Assembly (NCBI GenBank): GCA_965267335.1 | Contig: OZ253953.1 | Location: 1 to 64,000 of the forward strand | DNA: 64,000 nt | Direction: 5' to 3' | Origin: G965267335 sp965267335 | Lineage (GTDB): Bacteria > Bacteroidota > Bacteroidia > Cytophagales > JAAEPT01 | Part shown: one piece after another, positions 50,952 to 59,462 of the stretch | Layout of the letters: each line of letters begins with the position of its first letter | Position numbering within the stretch: the stretch's first letter is position 1 | Notes under the pieces: model-generated | What the model saw: only the letters and a program-made list of their open reading frames with translations | The model's database searches: none | Told to the model about the DNA's origin: nothing | Program-made: the position numbers and the translations under genes

Positions 50952-51386
50952 CTATTTTATTATTCTATGAATCACTACATACTCTCCAATCCTGCTCTGC
51001 ATCTCTGCCGGATCATCAGGGCAAATGTCCCATTCTCCCTCCAGAAACTCAACCTCGAGTTTTAAGGTTTTAACCATTCCATCATCTTCTTTCAATGCAG
51101 CTTCAAGTTTTTTTTGACTAACCTTACCTTCACAAAACTTGATAAAATAATCCTGTATCGACCTTCGCAGATAGTATTCTTCGAAGTCGGTAACCTCACC
51201 GTTCTTTTTAAGGAAGGGCTTTTTTACAATAGGTGCTGAAACGATTTCGTACTTCGTTGCACATTCGATTGGCTGCTCGTTATCTTCCATTGAAGCGGAA
51301 CTGCTAACTGTTTTCTTTGTGGGATTACAGGCCACAAATAAGCCTAATGCTAGTGTAAGATAAATTGGTAACTGGTAGTTCTTCAT
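50952..51386 (-). CDS. Lipoprotein of unknown function
   Basis: About 144 residues from ATG 51386 (MKNYQLPIYLTLALGLFVAC with the lipobox GLFVAC). The mature domain has four Cys/Glu-rich elements (IECATKYEIVSAPIVKKPFL, FLEGEWDICPDD) and three mature cysteines that may form disulfides. No family recognised. Adjacent genes differ in theme; it is 55 bp downstream of the GH9 gene's 3' end. Confidence 0.65.
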   Translation of the reverse strand: MKNYQLPIYLTLALGLFVACNPTKKTVSSSASMEDNEQPIECATKYEIVSAPIVKKPFLKKNGEVTDFEEYYLRRSIQDYFIKFCEGKVSQKKLEAALKEDDGMVKTLKLEVEFLEGEWDICPDDPAEMQSRIGEYVVIHRIIK

Positions 51387-51441
51387 ATGATTATTGCTTC
51401 TACTCAGCACCAATTTATCGAATACCTATGAATAATAGGAG

Positions 51442-53445
51442 TTATTGTTTCACCAATCTAATAATAGAGCCCCCGATTTCGAGAAAATATAAACCTGAAG
51501 GATGATTTTGTATATCTATAACATCACCCGTTTTCAAGGTTTTGGAACAAAGCAATCTTCCCTCTATGTCAGTGACCTTAATTTCAACTTGCCTTTCAGG
51601 GTCTAAATCGACTTGGCAGATTCCATCACTCGGATTGGGATACACCTTATATCCTGAAGATTTATCAATATCAATTGCATTCACAACGGACTCTTTTTGA
51701 TAAAAATAACCGGTTAGGAGAACCATGGGACCACTCACCGACAGAACAACTTCATTGCTTGAATATGAACCACTGTGGTCGTAAAAATGCTTTGCAGGAG
51801 CAGTTATATTATTCGAGCTTACATAATTTTGAAGTGGTATATCCCAGGTATCAGGCCACTGATTAGGGCCACCGGTGACAAAGCCTGGAATAACTTCTAC
51901 AATACCATCTCTTGGAGAACAAGCCTGCAGAATATCTTTGACATGATTTTCACCTATCCCTGAAGTGAAGGACAAGTTCAGGCTATTAGCTCCAAGCACA
52001 TAGTTCAGGTGGTTCTGAGCCAACGCCAGGTAATCATTATCATCAAACAACAGATAGCCCAATAATAGATCTGAGCCATAGTTAAGCACGACCTGATTAG
52101 AACTCCAATAGTAATCGTTATGTGTCATCGCCAATCCGTAGCCAGTTTGATCCGCCCTGTTCTTGATAACATTCATATATCCAAGGATATCTTGCCTGAT
52201 GTTATCCCTAACGCTATTTTCTTCATCCTCAAGTGTAGCAAAAACATAGGTATACATAGCGTAATTATGTACATCAAGCCAACCACCGGCATATACAACA
52301 GTATTTGGTTCCCATTGGGAATAATGTGTATCGAAGTAGTTTTTATAAATCGTATCACCTGTTGCATTGTACAATTCCGCTGACGCCCAAAGACGTTCAT
52401 CGCTATCATCTGAATCCAGGTACTGTCCTGTATTATTTATTCCTGTAGGGTCAGCCGTATATCCTCCAGTTGGAAAAATATCAGGGTGAGAATCAAGGTA
52501 GCTCCATGAGAGTTCCGCTGCATCGAGACATTTGGTTGCATAGCTAGCGTCATATTCCTGGTATACTATTGACGCCTGTGCCATCACCGCAGCGAAATCA
52601 GCTGTTGCCATTGATGAAGGCGGAACCATATATCTGGTTTGAGTGTCAGTATGTGGCATAGCAAAATGGAAATCGGGAGTTGTAATAAGATGATATACAG
52701 CACCGTCACTTCTTTGCATTGTAAAAAACCAATCCAATTCATATTTAATTTCCGCTAGTACATGAGGAAGGTTTACAATCTCAGTATCTGCAGGAATATT
52801 GAGATTTACTTCGTTGACTCTTTCCGGGAAATACTCAAAAAGCTTTAGCATGTGATATAGGGCACTTGCAGCCGGTGTTACTTTTTTCCCAAAATCTCCA
52901 GCATCGAACCACCCTTTTACCGAAGGAATAAAATCACCTGCAATTATAGCTCCACCAGAATAGCCATCATAGACGTATGCATCCTCTTCGAATGAAGCAG
53001 GATGGTACCATTGACCGGCATATTCCTCTTCAAGCGCCATACCTGATCTTTGATAATAGAATGACCTCATCACATGATAGAAGACATTGTTGTAAACAGT
53101 ATCAGAAACAACAAAATCATACGACTTCCCAAGGTTTTCTACTTCCACAAAATAAATCCCCTCTTCTGTGAGAGAAGAAAAATCCAATTTGAGGACGTTA
53201 TCTTCTGTTGAAGGGTCATATGAACCCGCTGAAGTAATACTTCCTGTAAAAGCAATGGTTCCCGAACTAGCTTCCTTGATATACCAGGTTGTACTTTGCG
53301 TAGTATTGATATTGGTTACCCAGGCGCACTTGGCATCGTTAACCGGATAGCCTATTTGGTTGACTTGTATTTGATCGGACAGATTCTGACTCCGAACGAC
53401 AGAACTCATATTAAGAATAATAAGTATTGTGAAAATGACTTTCAT
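51442..53445 (-). CDS. GH9 endoglucanase-like enzyme with T9SS sorting domain
   Basis: 667 residues from ATG 53445. Signal peptide (MKVIFTILIILNMSSVVRSQ), CelD_N-type Ig domain (~22-105; QVNQIGYPVNDAKCAWVTN), then the GH9 (alpha/alpha)6 domain (~110-575) with WFDAGDFGKKVTPAA carrying the catalytic base Asp of the DAGD motif, and the late SSNEVVLSVSGPMV with the catalytic acid Glu. The usual NPHHR motif is replaced by GENHVKDIL. The last ~75 residues are a T9SS domain (YKVYPNPSDGICQVDLD). It probably degrades beta-1,4 or mixed-linkage glucans at the cell surface. Confidence 0.9.
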   Translation of the reverse strand: MKVIFTILIILNMSSVVRSQNLSDQIQVNQIGYPVNDAKCAWVTNINTTQSTTWYIKEASSGTIAFTGSITSAGSYDPSTEDNVLKLDFSSLTEEGIYFVEVENLGKSYDFVVSDTVYNNVFYHVMRSFYYQRSGMALEEEYAGQWYHPASFEEDAYVYDGYSGGAIIAGDFIPSVKGWFDAGDFGKKVTPAASALYHMLKLFEYFPERVNEVNLNIPADTEIVNLPHVLAEIKYELDWFFTMQRSDGAVYHLITTPDFHFAMPHTDTQTRYMVPPSSMATADFAAVMAQASIVYQEYDASYATKCLDAAELSWSYLDSHPDIFPTGGYTADPTGINNTGQYLDSDDSDERLWASAELYNATGDTIYKNYFDTHYSQWEPNTVVYAGGWLDVHNYAMYTYVFATLEDEENSVRDNIRQDILGYMNVIKNRADQTGYGLAMTHNDYYWSSNQVVLNYGSDLLLGYLLFDDNDYLALAQNHLNYVLGANSLNLSFTSGIGENHVKDILQACSPRDGIVEVIPGFVTGGPNQWPDTWDIPLQNYVSSNNITAPAKHFYDHSGSYSSNEVVLSVSGPMVLLTGYFYQKESVVNAIDIDKSSGYKVYPNPSDGICQVDLDPERQVEIKVTDIEGRLLCSKTLKTGDVIDIQNHPSGLYFLEIGGSIIRLVKQ

Positions 53446-53545
53446 GATCTTTAGTAATTTGGTTTGATCACAAGTAGTCACAAAAGCCTCAGAAGCACTT
53501 CCCTTTTTTCTTCAATTGTTTCCCATTTTTATAAGTAGCTGATAT

Positions 53546-54640
53546 TTAGACCTTTTTTCGGTAATCTCCCGGAGATACTCCTTCGCTATTTTTAAAAATT
53601 CTATTGAAGTGCTTAACATTACCATAACCAGATTCATACGCTATTTCTGAAATATTGAGATTCGTTTCCTTAAGTAATTTTCTGGCATTGGCAACCCTTA
53701 GGTGATTAAGATATTGTTTGAATGTTAGTCCGTATTCTTCTTTTAAAATTTTCGACACATAATTAGGAGGAATTCCAACCTCGGTCGCAACCACTTCCAG
53801 TGATAAATCTTCATTTTTGTATGCTGTTGCCAAATAATTGGTAAGATCTGTCTTATCGTCTCTTTGGTTAACTTCCACTGGTTCTATGGGAACATATTTT
53901 GTTTTTTCGTTCAGAAGCCTTCTTATTCGAATTCCATATACCAACAAGCCAATAATGAGCAAGTAGTATGAAAAGCCTACAGGCCAATACGGCAGAAGTT
54001 TGATTAATAAGTTCTTTTTAAAAATGATACTCTCCAGGCAAATTTCTCCCTCTTCACCTAGTTTCATCCCCGGGTCAGAGGTTATTGAAACTATAGCAGT
54101 CTTACTGATATCGTGTGTGTTCTTTACAGCACTTGGAGTTATCTCATTTATAGTATACCACCAATCTGGTATTGTAAAATCCTTTAAGCGTAATGAGTAC
54201 ACCTGCTGTTCCGGGTTCACCTCTATTTCATGTGTCAGATATAAATATGAGTTGACTTCACCGGGCTTTGTTACACCTTTTAATTCCGTGAGAATTCTAA
54301 ATGGAAGTCTTCGGTTGTTCTTTGCGGAAATCATGACCTCAATCTCATTGTATCTGGATAAATCGACTGTGGAAGCTTCTTCTGGTGAAAGTGAAATCAC
54401 AGCATAAGGAAACTCATATCCTTTCCTCAACTCAAAAGCGACACAAAGTTTGTCTTCATTAATAGTTGAACTTATAATCCGGCTATTCCCACCATTAGCA
54501 CTATCACTAACAACAGAATAACTGTATCCCGGATAGATTTGACCTGACTTGTGAACGGCTGTAACAATCAATCCGAAAATAGCCGGTGGAAATACCAAAA
54601 GAGCAGCAAATATGAATTTATTCGGTAGCTTCAAGAACAA
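53546..54640 (-). CDS. Membrane-bound AraC-family regulator with periplasmic beta-sandwich
   Basis: 364 residues. Transmembrane helix 1 (~10-28), a periplasmic beta domain (~30-215; SYSVVSDSANGG, LSRYNEIEVMISAKNNRRLP), which has a CIA30/CBM11-like jelly-roll look, helix 2 (~222-243), then a cytoplasmic AraC double helix-turn-helix (~265-360) with LSLEVVATEVGIPPNYVSKI and ISEIAYESGYGNVKHFNRIF. It should sense an extracytoplasmic, probably carbohydrate, ligand and regulate transcription directly. It lies 100 bp upstream of the GH9 gene in the same direction, making that gene its most likely target. Confidence 0.88.
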   Translation of the reverse strand: MFLKLPNKFIFAALLVFPPAIFGLIVTAVHKSGQIYPGYSYSVVSDSANGGNSRIISSTINEDKLCVAFELRKGYEFPYAVISLSPEEASTVDLSRYNEIEVMISAKNNRRLPFRILTELKGVTKPGEVNSYLYLTHEIEVNPEQQVYSLRLKDFTIPDWWYTINEITPSAVKNTHDISKTAIVSITSDPGMKLGEEGEICLESIIFKKNLLIKLLPYWPVGFSYYLLIIGLLVYGIRIRRLLNEKTKYVPIEPVEVNQRDDKTDLTNYLATAYKNEDLSLEVVATEVGIPPNYVSKILKEEYGLTFKQYLNHLRVANARKLLKETNLNISEIAYESGYGNVKHFNRIFKNSEGVSPGDYRKKV

Positions 54641-54813
54641 GTCGTTTTTTCCTGACTGAAATATCGTAAAATTTTGCTGTCTTTCAGGAAGTCTGTGAGA
54701 TGGACCTCATATATCTAAACGAAAAACATGACTTCCTCTGTCAAAACGACCAGGGTTATTGCTTTTTTTAAATTCTTTCATCAGGTTGCACGAAATTTAA
54801 ACCCTTAGACAAA

Positions 54814-55458
54814 ATGATCCGATTTTTTAGCGCACTACTCGGTTGTATCCTGTTCTTATCCAATTGTGGGCCGTCCAATAATGAATCCGGCAAAAAAGAA
54901 GAAGTAAAACTCCTCCCTGACATAGAAAAGATTATCACAGAAACCAAATATGACCTCTACGTATTGATGAAAGGTGGTGATCAGGCTGATATTGAAGAAG
55001 CACTGATAGAAAGGGGAAAAACATATTTCATGGATTGGAAAGTCAAGGTCACTAAGCATAACGAATGGACTGTAATTAAATTTCTGAAAGCAGACGCTGA
55101 GGCATTTGAAAGACATACTTTAAGTCAATACTTCTTTAAACCATTAAATGATTGGCCTACCCTTGAGGAAGGAGACTTGGGCATAAGCCTGTCCATTGAT
55201 CCTGAAGGAAAAAATACATATTTAGCATACTACAATAAGGCCATAATGGATGCCTCCGTTGACTGTGAGGTATATGGAGTATTCGAAGATAACAGAAAAG
55301 CGGAATTAAGCGCATGTGGCAATTTTGCCATTGACCCTGAAGGAAAGAATATCAGGGATTTTGATGACATTTTATCAGAAGTCGGTCTTGATTTAGAAGG
55401 TATACAAAAGCTGAAGTTTCCTGGAAAAAGCATCAAGGTAAATACGAAAAAAGACTAA
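54814..55458 (+). CDS. Lipoprotein with charged domain, unknown function
   Basis: 214 residues with lipoprotein signal ending LFLSNC and acidic linker. The remainder is an alpha/beta domain with repeated EGK patterns (SIDPEGKNTYL, AIDPEGKNIRD), perhaps an internal duplication of ~70 residues. No enzymatic motif recognised. It is convergent with the gene at 55455 (4-bp overlap of stops). Confidence 0.62.
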   Translation: MIRFFSALLGCILFLSNCGPSNNESGKKEEVKLLPDIEKIITETKYDLYVLMKGGDQADIEEALIERGKTYFMDWKVKVTKHNEWTVIKFLKADAEAFERHTLSQYFFKPLNDWPTLEEGDLGISLSIDPEGKNTYLAYYNKAIMDASVDCEVYGVFEDNRKAELSACGNFAIDPEGKNIRDFDDILSEVGLDLEGIQKLKFPGKSIKVNTKKD

Positions 55459-56003
55459 ACCATTGTACTCTCCTGTTCTTTGGGCTTGCTTAAAATCACA
55501 AACAACCAATTCAAACAAGTAAGTATTAGAAATATCCATAAAATAGTCATCAGCCATGGAGTCTGGCAGTCGATTGTGATACTATTCTCCCGAAACACAA
55601 ATGATATATACTCGAAGTAGTAATTAGGAAACTGGGCAAACATAGTTCCGCAAACAACTAGCCCTGTTGCTCCCAATGTCATTACAAGAGCATTAATCCA
55701 GGGTTTTTTAACAAACATCTGCGTCCCTAACATTGAGAATAACAGCACAAGTCCAATCATCACTATCATACTAAAGCCCTCATATGTATAATCCGCTGAC
55801 ATGATCATACTCATGTCATGAGCAAGCTTACCTTTCAGTACATCTATTCCTGTCATATTGAGTCTATGTATTTCGATTTTCTCTGGCGGATCACTTTCAG
55901 CCACTATTTGAGTAGCTTTATTAGTGCTTATATTACCCAGAAGTATGAAAAGAGTAACAATAGTAACAGCAATGGTATTTAAGACTCTTTGAATCACCTC
56001 CAT
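55455..56003 (-). CDS. Four-span membrane protein, unknown
   Basis: 182 residues with hydrophobic segments near 10-28, 75-95, 105-125 and 150-172. The first is followed by a periplasmic-looking loop (~30-70). No family recognised. Its start lies 7 bp after the DUF2461 stop, so it probably shares that transcript. Confidence 0.62.
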   Translation of the reverse strand: MEVIQRVLNTIAVTIVTLFILLGNISTNKATQIVAESDPPEKIEIHRLNMTGIDVLKGKLAHDMSMIMSADYTYEGFSMIVMIGLVLLFSMLGTQMFVKKPWINALVMTLGATGLVVCGTMFAQFPNYYFEYISFVFRENSITIDCQTPWLMTILWIFLILTCLNWLFVILSKPKEQESTMV

Positions 56004-56010
56004 CAGTTAG

Positions 56011-56676
56011 TTAAGCCAATGCTTCTTCAAAGAAGGCATTAACAGGCAGTGCCTTTTTGTAGTTGTCAATCAATTGCTCAATAAGATTTTCTTTGGTTAT
56101 TACGGAAGGCTTCAACTTAAAGTACCAGTAAAATCCTTTATTGGCTATTAGCGGTTGTTTTGCTTCGACCTCCTGAAACTCTTTCGGTAATCTTTTGTTT
56201 TTCTCTCCCAGAATCTCGCTATATGTACTAACGAAATCTTTGGCACTGATCAGTTTATCGAATTCTTCAAGGTTGTCTTTTATATGCTCCCTAACCATTT
56301 GAAGACTTTCTTTCTCGAGCATATGAACTCCTGAGTATACTCGTATGTCATTGTGGTTGGCTTGAACATAAAATCCGGGTTTAGACATCTCTTTTTTTCC
56401 ATGTGGAGACACCATGCCAGCCATGTGAATTTTATAAGGTGTCTTGTCTGCACTAAACCTAATATCCCTGTTAATACGCATGATGGATGACTTGTCAGAC
56501 AAATCTATGTCAGGGTAAATTTCCTGCAATGCCTGGACGAGTCTCAGCATAAATTCTTTGAAAGGTTTCTTAACGGATTTTTCATACCGTTTTCTGTTTT
56601 CATCAAACCAGTCCTTGTTGTTATTGGCTTCAAGTTCCTTGAAGAATTCGAGAAAGTCATTATCAAAATATTGCAT
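56011..56676 (-). CDS. DUF2461 family protein
   Basis: 221 residues: FLEFFKELEANNNKDWFDENRKRYE at the start, IMRINRDIRFSADKTPYKIH and FYVQANHNDIRVYSGVH. This is the widespread DUF2461 (TIGR02453) family, without known function. Likely in one leftward transcript with neighbours DUF1801 and DUF998 (58059 to 55455). Confidence 0.9.
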   Translation of the reverse strand: MQYFDNDFLEFFKELEANNNKDWFDENRKRYEKSVKKPFKEFMLRLVQALQEIYPDIDLSDKSSIMRINRDIRFSADKTPYKIHMAGMVSPHGKKEMSKPGFYVQANHNDIRVYSGVHMLEKESLQMVREHIKDNLEEFDKLISAKDFVSTYSEILGEKNKRLPKEFQEVEAKQPLIANKGFYWYFKLKPSVITKENLIEQLIDNYKKALPVNAFFEEALA

Positions 56677-56748
56677 AGCTCCGGTTGTTTAAAGTGTTCT
56701 TTGAATATCAATAAAAGTAGAGAACTAATCCAAAAAATAGTGCTCTAA

Positions 56749-57102
56749 TTAACCTCGGTATTTTTTACTGTTTTCCTCCACTCTGAACTTCACAATCCGC
56801 TGAATTAGTTCCAGGGGAAGTGGCTCACTCAAAGGAAACTGAACCGAACCTTTACCTTGTTTATATCCGGAAAGATCTTTTTCAAATTCTTGATGTCCGG
56901 TAGGGGTAGCATAAAAACCAATGTGATTCTTATAACCAGCAAAATACACCAATGGCTTACCATAAGTTTTATACCCCGGCATTCCGTAGGAAATTAATTC
57001 CTCAGCCTCAGGAGCATTAGTTCTGATAAGCTCTCGTATTTGCTCAAGTACTTTCTGAGTCTCATCAGGAAATTGGGATATGTATTCTGAAACCGGGTCC
57101 AT
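56749..57102 (-). CDS. DUF1801 protein
   Basis: 117 residues from ATG 57102 (MDPVSEYISQFPDETQKVLE), with SYGMPGYKTYGKPLVYFAGYKNHIGFYATP, the DUF1801/YdhG core. Choosing this ATG avoids overlap with the upstream gene; an earlier in-frame ATG at 57132 adds ten residues inside that gene. Function unknown; frequent in gene clusters with AHSA1, DinB and ArsR. Confidence 0.9.
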   Translation of the reverse strand: MDPVSEYISQFPDETQKVLEQIRELIRTNAPEAEELISYGMPGYKTYGKPLVYFAGYKNHIGFYATPTGHQEFEKDLSGYKQGKGSVQFPLSEPLPLELIQRIVKFRVEENSKKYRG

Positions 57103-57109
57103 GGCTATA

Positions 57110-57691
57110 TCATTTAAATCTGTTACTGGCAAAAATATAAATGTACCATCCGAAAGAAGTGATAAATATTGTTCTTTGCCAAATGCCCATCAGGCAAGGA
57201 ATTTCGAACATTAAAAATGATAATAAACTTGCAAGCCCCCCTACCAACAACGATAAATACACATCCGGTTTCCTTTCACAAATAAAAGCAGTTGAAATAG
57301 CAAGCAAAGTAAACGCGAAACCGGTTATAGAAGCAAAGGCAGAATGAAGTTCGTCTTCTCCTACGTTATAGTTAATATGGGGATCAACTGGTGCATGGCT
57401 AAAAAAGCCAGTCAGTGAAAGCGATATCCCAAAAATCAACAATAATACACGATGTAATAAAAATCCTTTGTAAGGGTTCCAGCCTGCTAACATCGTTCCA
57501 ATGCCAAGTGCTGCAAAAGTAGCGTTCATTATCCATGCATTGGGGGTTGCCTGGGCTCCCAACTGGCTGGTAGTGTTTTTGACAATAGAGTATTCCGGTG
57601 AAGAGAAGTAGGGAAGTATAAAGATCACCAGCCACATAAGGCAATATGTAGCCACGAGCATATATAAATAATAATCCCGACTCCTGAACAT
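57110..57691 (-). CDS. DUF998 family membrane protein
   Basis: 193 residues with six spans. ISQLGAQATPNAWIMNATF-like region (NTTSQLGAQATPNAWIMNAT) and FFSHAPVDP are typical of DUF998, a family of uncharacterised integral membrane proteins. It is followed 7 bp later by the DUF1801 start and lies 8 bp downstream of the zinc-finger gene. Confidence 0.86.
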   Translation of the reverse strand: MFRSRDYYLYMLVATYCLMWLVIFILPYFSSPEYSIVKNTTSQLGAQATPNAWIMNATFAALGIGTMLAGWNPYKGFLLHRVLLLIFGISLSLTGFFSHAPVDPHINYNVGEDELHSAFASITGFAFTLLAISTAFICERKPDVYLSLLVGGLASLLSFLMFEIPCLMGIWQRTIFITSFGWYIYIFASNRFK

Positions 57692-57699
57692 TTATAGTG

Positions 57700-58059
57700 T
57701 TAGCTTACATATTCCTTTCTTGTAACAAGCAAGTAATAATCACCTTCTAATGGCAAATATCCATGCTCATAGCAGTAAAAGTACGTAGAACCACTCTTGG
57801 TAATATATAGATTCGTAAAATATTCAAAATCAAAACCCTTTTTGCTCAACTTGTCCTTATGAATTTTGGCCTTACCTTCGGGGTTCAGCTCCTCCAGGAT
57901 TTTTCGGTTTTTGGCCAATGCATTATTGACATTCCGCATGTAGTTGGAGGTAGCAGCCTTAGCCTTATTGTGATATGTAGTGCGACATTGTGAAGAACAG
58001 AATTTGGCATCAACCCTTCCAATAAATTCTTCACCACACTCAATACATTGTTTTCCCAT
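57700..58059 (-). CDS. FCS-type zinc-finger protein
   Basis: 119 residues with an N-terminal C-x2-C-x12-C-x3-C finger (QCIECGEEFIG...FCSSQCRTTYHNKAK) followed by helices ending FEYFTNLYITKSGSTYFYCY, then strands. The finger resembles that of the protein at 22619 and DUF2116-like elements. No gene partner explains its function. It heads the leftward set of DUF998, DUF1801, DUF2461. Confidence 0.8.
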   Translation of the reverse strand: MGKQCIECGEEFIGRVDAKFCSSQCRTTYHNKAKAATSNYMRNVNNALAKNRKILEELNPEGKAKIHKDKLSKKGFDFEYFTNLYITKSGSTYFYCYEHGYLPLEGDYYLLVTRKEYVS

Positions 58060-58159
58060 AGCCCGTGCATTTAAAAGTGAGTCGTGTACAAACGTTTGTA
58101 AACGCTTAACGAATGTAAATGATTACAAAGGTAATTTCAAGTGCAGATTAAGCCGGGGC

Positions 58160-58294
58160 TTATTTTTTTACATATTTTCCATTAAGATAATGGTAGGTAT
58201 ACTTCGTAGTTTTGGGATCTTCCAATTCTTTACATCCCGGGCCAAATTCATAGTTTTGTTCCTTTATCTTAATCTCGTACCACTCCTGATTACA
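58160..58294 (-). pseudogene. Truncated gene remnant at the edge of the repeat element
   Basis: Leftward reading frame of 44 codons plus stop with clear protein character (QEWYEIKIKEQNYEFGPGCK ... YHYLNGKYVKK). The frame continues upstream only into the repeat (58297 onward), where it turns into repeat sequence. This looks like the 3' end of a gene whose 5' part was lost when the repeat element arrived. No partner fragment was seen on the other side. Confidence 0.55.
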
Positions 58295-58310
58295 CCAACT
58301 GGTCGTAGCT

Positions 58311-58420
58311 TGAGTGCAACGGATACGCGTTCGAGAAGGTGACTCGCCACCCTTTTCGATTCATTTCACAATAGAAACAATACATTGCAACAGGATTACC
58401 TCCGGTGATCCCGCTGTCGT
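58311..58420. repeat. 110-bp repeat, left copy
   Basis: Matches 59158-59267 over 110 bp with about five mismatches, in direct orientation. Begins TGAGTGCAACGGATACGCG and ends GATCCCGCTGTCGT. Confidence 0.85.
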
Positions 58421-58427
58421 CCCAACT

Positions 58428-58460
58428 GGTCGTAGCTTGAGTGCAACGGTAGCTACGACC
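58428..58460. repeat. REP hairpin on the transposase 3' side
   Basis: Perfect 10-bp arms GGTCGTAGCT (58428-58437) and AGCTACGACC (58451-58460), loop of 13 nt. The left arm with its lead-in CCAACT is also present alone at 58295-58310. Confidence 0.8.
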
Positions 58461-58483
58461 TATACACACCTGTATACTAAATA

Positions 58484-59035
58484 TCACACAAGTTCTAACT
58501 CCACCTCACCTTTTCGGTTCATTTCATAATCCCTACAACTACTCCAAATCCAATGATTCTGATCATCAACAAAACCAGCTTCTACAGGATTCATATGAAT
58601 ATAATTAATTCGTTGATCCAGCAAAAATGCACTATCTAACTCAATGGGATGATTATGTTGTTGCCATAGTTGAAATCCTTTATTTCTAGTATTCTTCTTT
58701 CCTGCTCTCTCAAACATCCATAGTAACCATTCCTTACGGCTTTCACCATAATACTGTGAAATAGACTTATATAATTTTTTGGATGTATGTGTTTTGAAAT
58801 CCCGAATAACATCTGATAAACTTAACCCTTCATCTACGCTTAACACCAAATGAACGTGACTAGTCATGATGCAATAAGCATGTATATATAACCCTTTGTT
58901 CTTGGCGCAAAAATTTAAGCTGTCTATAATGATTTGCCTATAATCGTTTCTGATAAACAAATCAATCCAATTGACTACTGTAAAGGTTACAAAATGGATT
59001 TGTCCTTGGTCACGAATAGTATATTTCCTTCCCAT
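58484..59035 (-). CDS. REP-associated tyrosine transposase (RAYT, Y1 family)
   Basis: 183 residues. The HUH endonuclease motif is visible as SHVHLVLS (H-V-H) and the RAYT-typical RINYIHMNPVEAGFV near residue 140-155. Together they define the Y1/TnpA-like REP-associated transposase that nicks and rejoins single-stranded REP hairpins. The protein is full length and intact (ATG 59035). Hairpins of the same form lie on both sides. Short stretches of the flanking repeats resemble the gene's own end (YEMNRKG and CEMNRKG on the same strand), suggesting repeats derived from it. Confidence 0.9.
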   Translation of the reverse strand: MGRKYTIRDQGQIHFVTFTVVNWIDLFIRNDYRQIIIDSLNFCAKNKGLYIHAYCIMTSHVHLVLSVDEGLSLSDVIRDFKTHTSKKLYKSISQYYGESRKEWLLWMFERAGKKNTRNKGFQLWQQHNHPIELDSAFLLDQRINYIHMNPVEAGFVDDQNHWIWSSCRDYEMNRKGEVELELV

Positions 59036-59109
59036 AACTTAAATATAGAAAACCAAGGGCTAACTAGCCGAGCTAAAAGCTCTATGTTTAACCTCGCTTG
59101 AAAATAATA

Positions 59110-59140
59110 GGTCTTAGCCGCACTTCGTTATGCTAAGACC
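59110..59140. repeat. REP hairpin on the transposase 5' side
   Basis: Perfect 9-bp arms GGTCTTAGC (59110-59118) and GCTAAGACC (59132-59140), 13-nt loop, 74 bp upstream of the transposase start. Confidence 0.75.
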
Positions 59141-59157
59141 AGTTGATCGGGCGCGTA

Positions 59158-59267
59158 TGAGTGCAACGGACACGCGTTCGAGAAGGTGACTCGCCACCCT
59201 TTTCGATTCATTTCACAATCGAAACAATCCATTACAACAGGATTACCTGCGGTGATCCCGCTGTCGT
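59158..59267. repeat. 110-bp repeat, right copy
   Basis: Direct repeat of 58311-58420 with about five mismatches, running into the 96-bp tandem repeats. Confidence 0.85.
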
Positions 59268-59430
59268 TCCGAATTCCGAACAAAAGCTCCAGACTCCGTC
59301 TGTCCTTTTTTATTTTACTCGCTCGCTCGAATCTACAGGATTACCTCCGGTGATCCCGCTGTCGTTCCGAATTCCGAACAAAAGCCCCAGACTCCGTCTG
59401 TCCTTTTTTATTTTACTCGAGCGCTCGAAT
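59237..59430. repeat. Two 96-bp direct repeats (offset 98 bp)
   Basis: Units 59237-59332 and 59335-59430 differ at about four positions (CTGC/CTCC, GCTCC/GCCCC, CTCGCTCG/GAGCGCTC). Each has a CAGAC-TCC-GTCTG hairpin followed by a T6 run. Confidence 0.85.
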
Positions 59431-59462
59431 GCGTTGCATTCGGCTCGCTGTAAAATAAAAAA
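59404..59462. repeat. Long inverted repeat next to tRNA-Arg
   Basis: Perfect 13-bp arms TTTTTTATTTTAC (59404-59416) and GTAAAATAAAAAA (59450-59462) enclose a smaller stem CGAATGC-GTT-GCATTCG (59426-59442). The A/T arms supply the T tract of the tRNA-Arg terminator on the minus strand. Confidence 0.8.

Larger units (their letters stand above)
58297..59462. mobile_element. REP-associated transposase element (RAYT with flanking REP repeats)
   Basis: A RAYT gene (58484-59035) flanked by paired hairpins and near-identical repeats: a 110-bp repeat on both sides (58311-58420 and 59158-59267, about five differences), and a 96-bp repeat in tandem on the right (59237-59332 and 59335-59430). Hairpins GGTCGTAGCT/AGCTACGACC (58428-58460) and GGTCTTAGC/GCTAAGACC (59110-59140) both have 13-nt loops. 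The right end abuts the tRNA-Arg terminator. These are hallmarks of a REPtron-like element. Confidence 0.8.

Noticed and set aside
58290..58487. Open frame across the left repeat and REP hairpin (contains CEMNRKGWRV)
   Set aside because: It runs through repeat DNA with no initiation context; the resemblance to the transposase end (YEMNRKG) is better explained by repeats derived from the element.
59237..59430. Attachment-site duplication of an integrated element at tRNA-Arg
   Set aside because: The repeats do not contain tRNA sequence and there is no integrase; the REP transposase explains them better.
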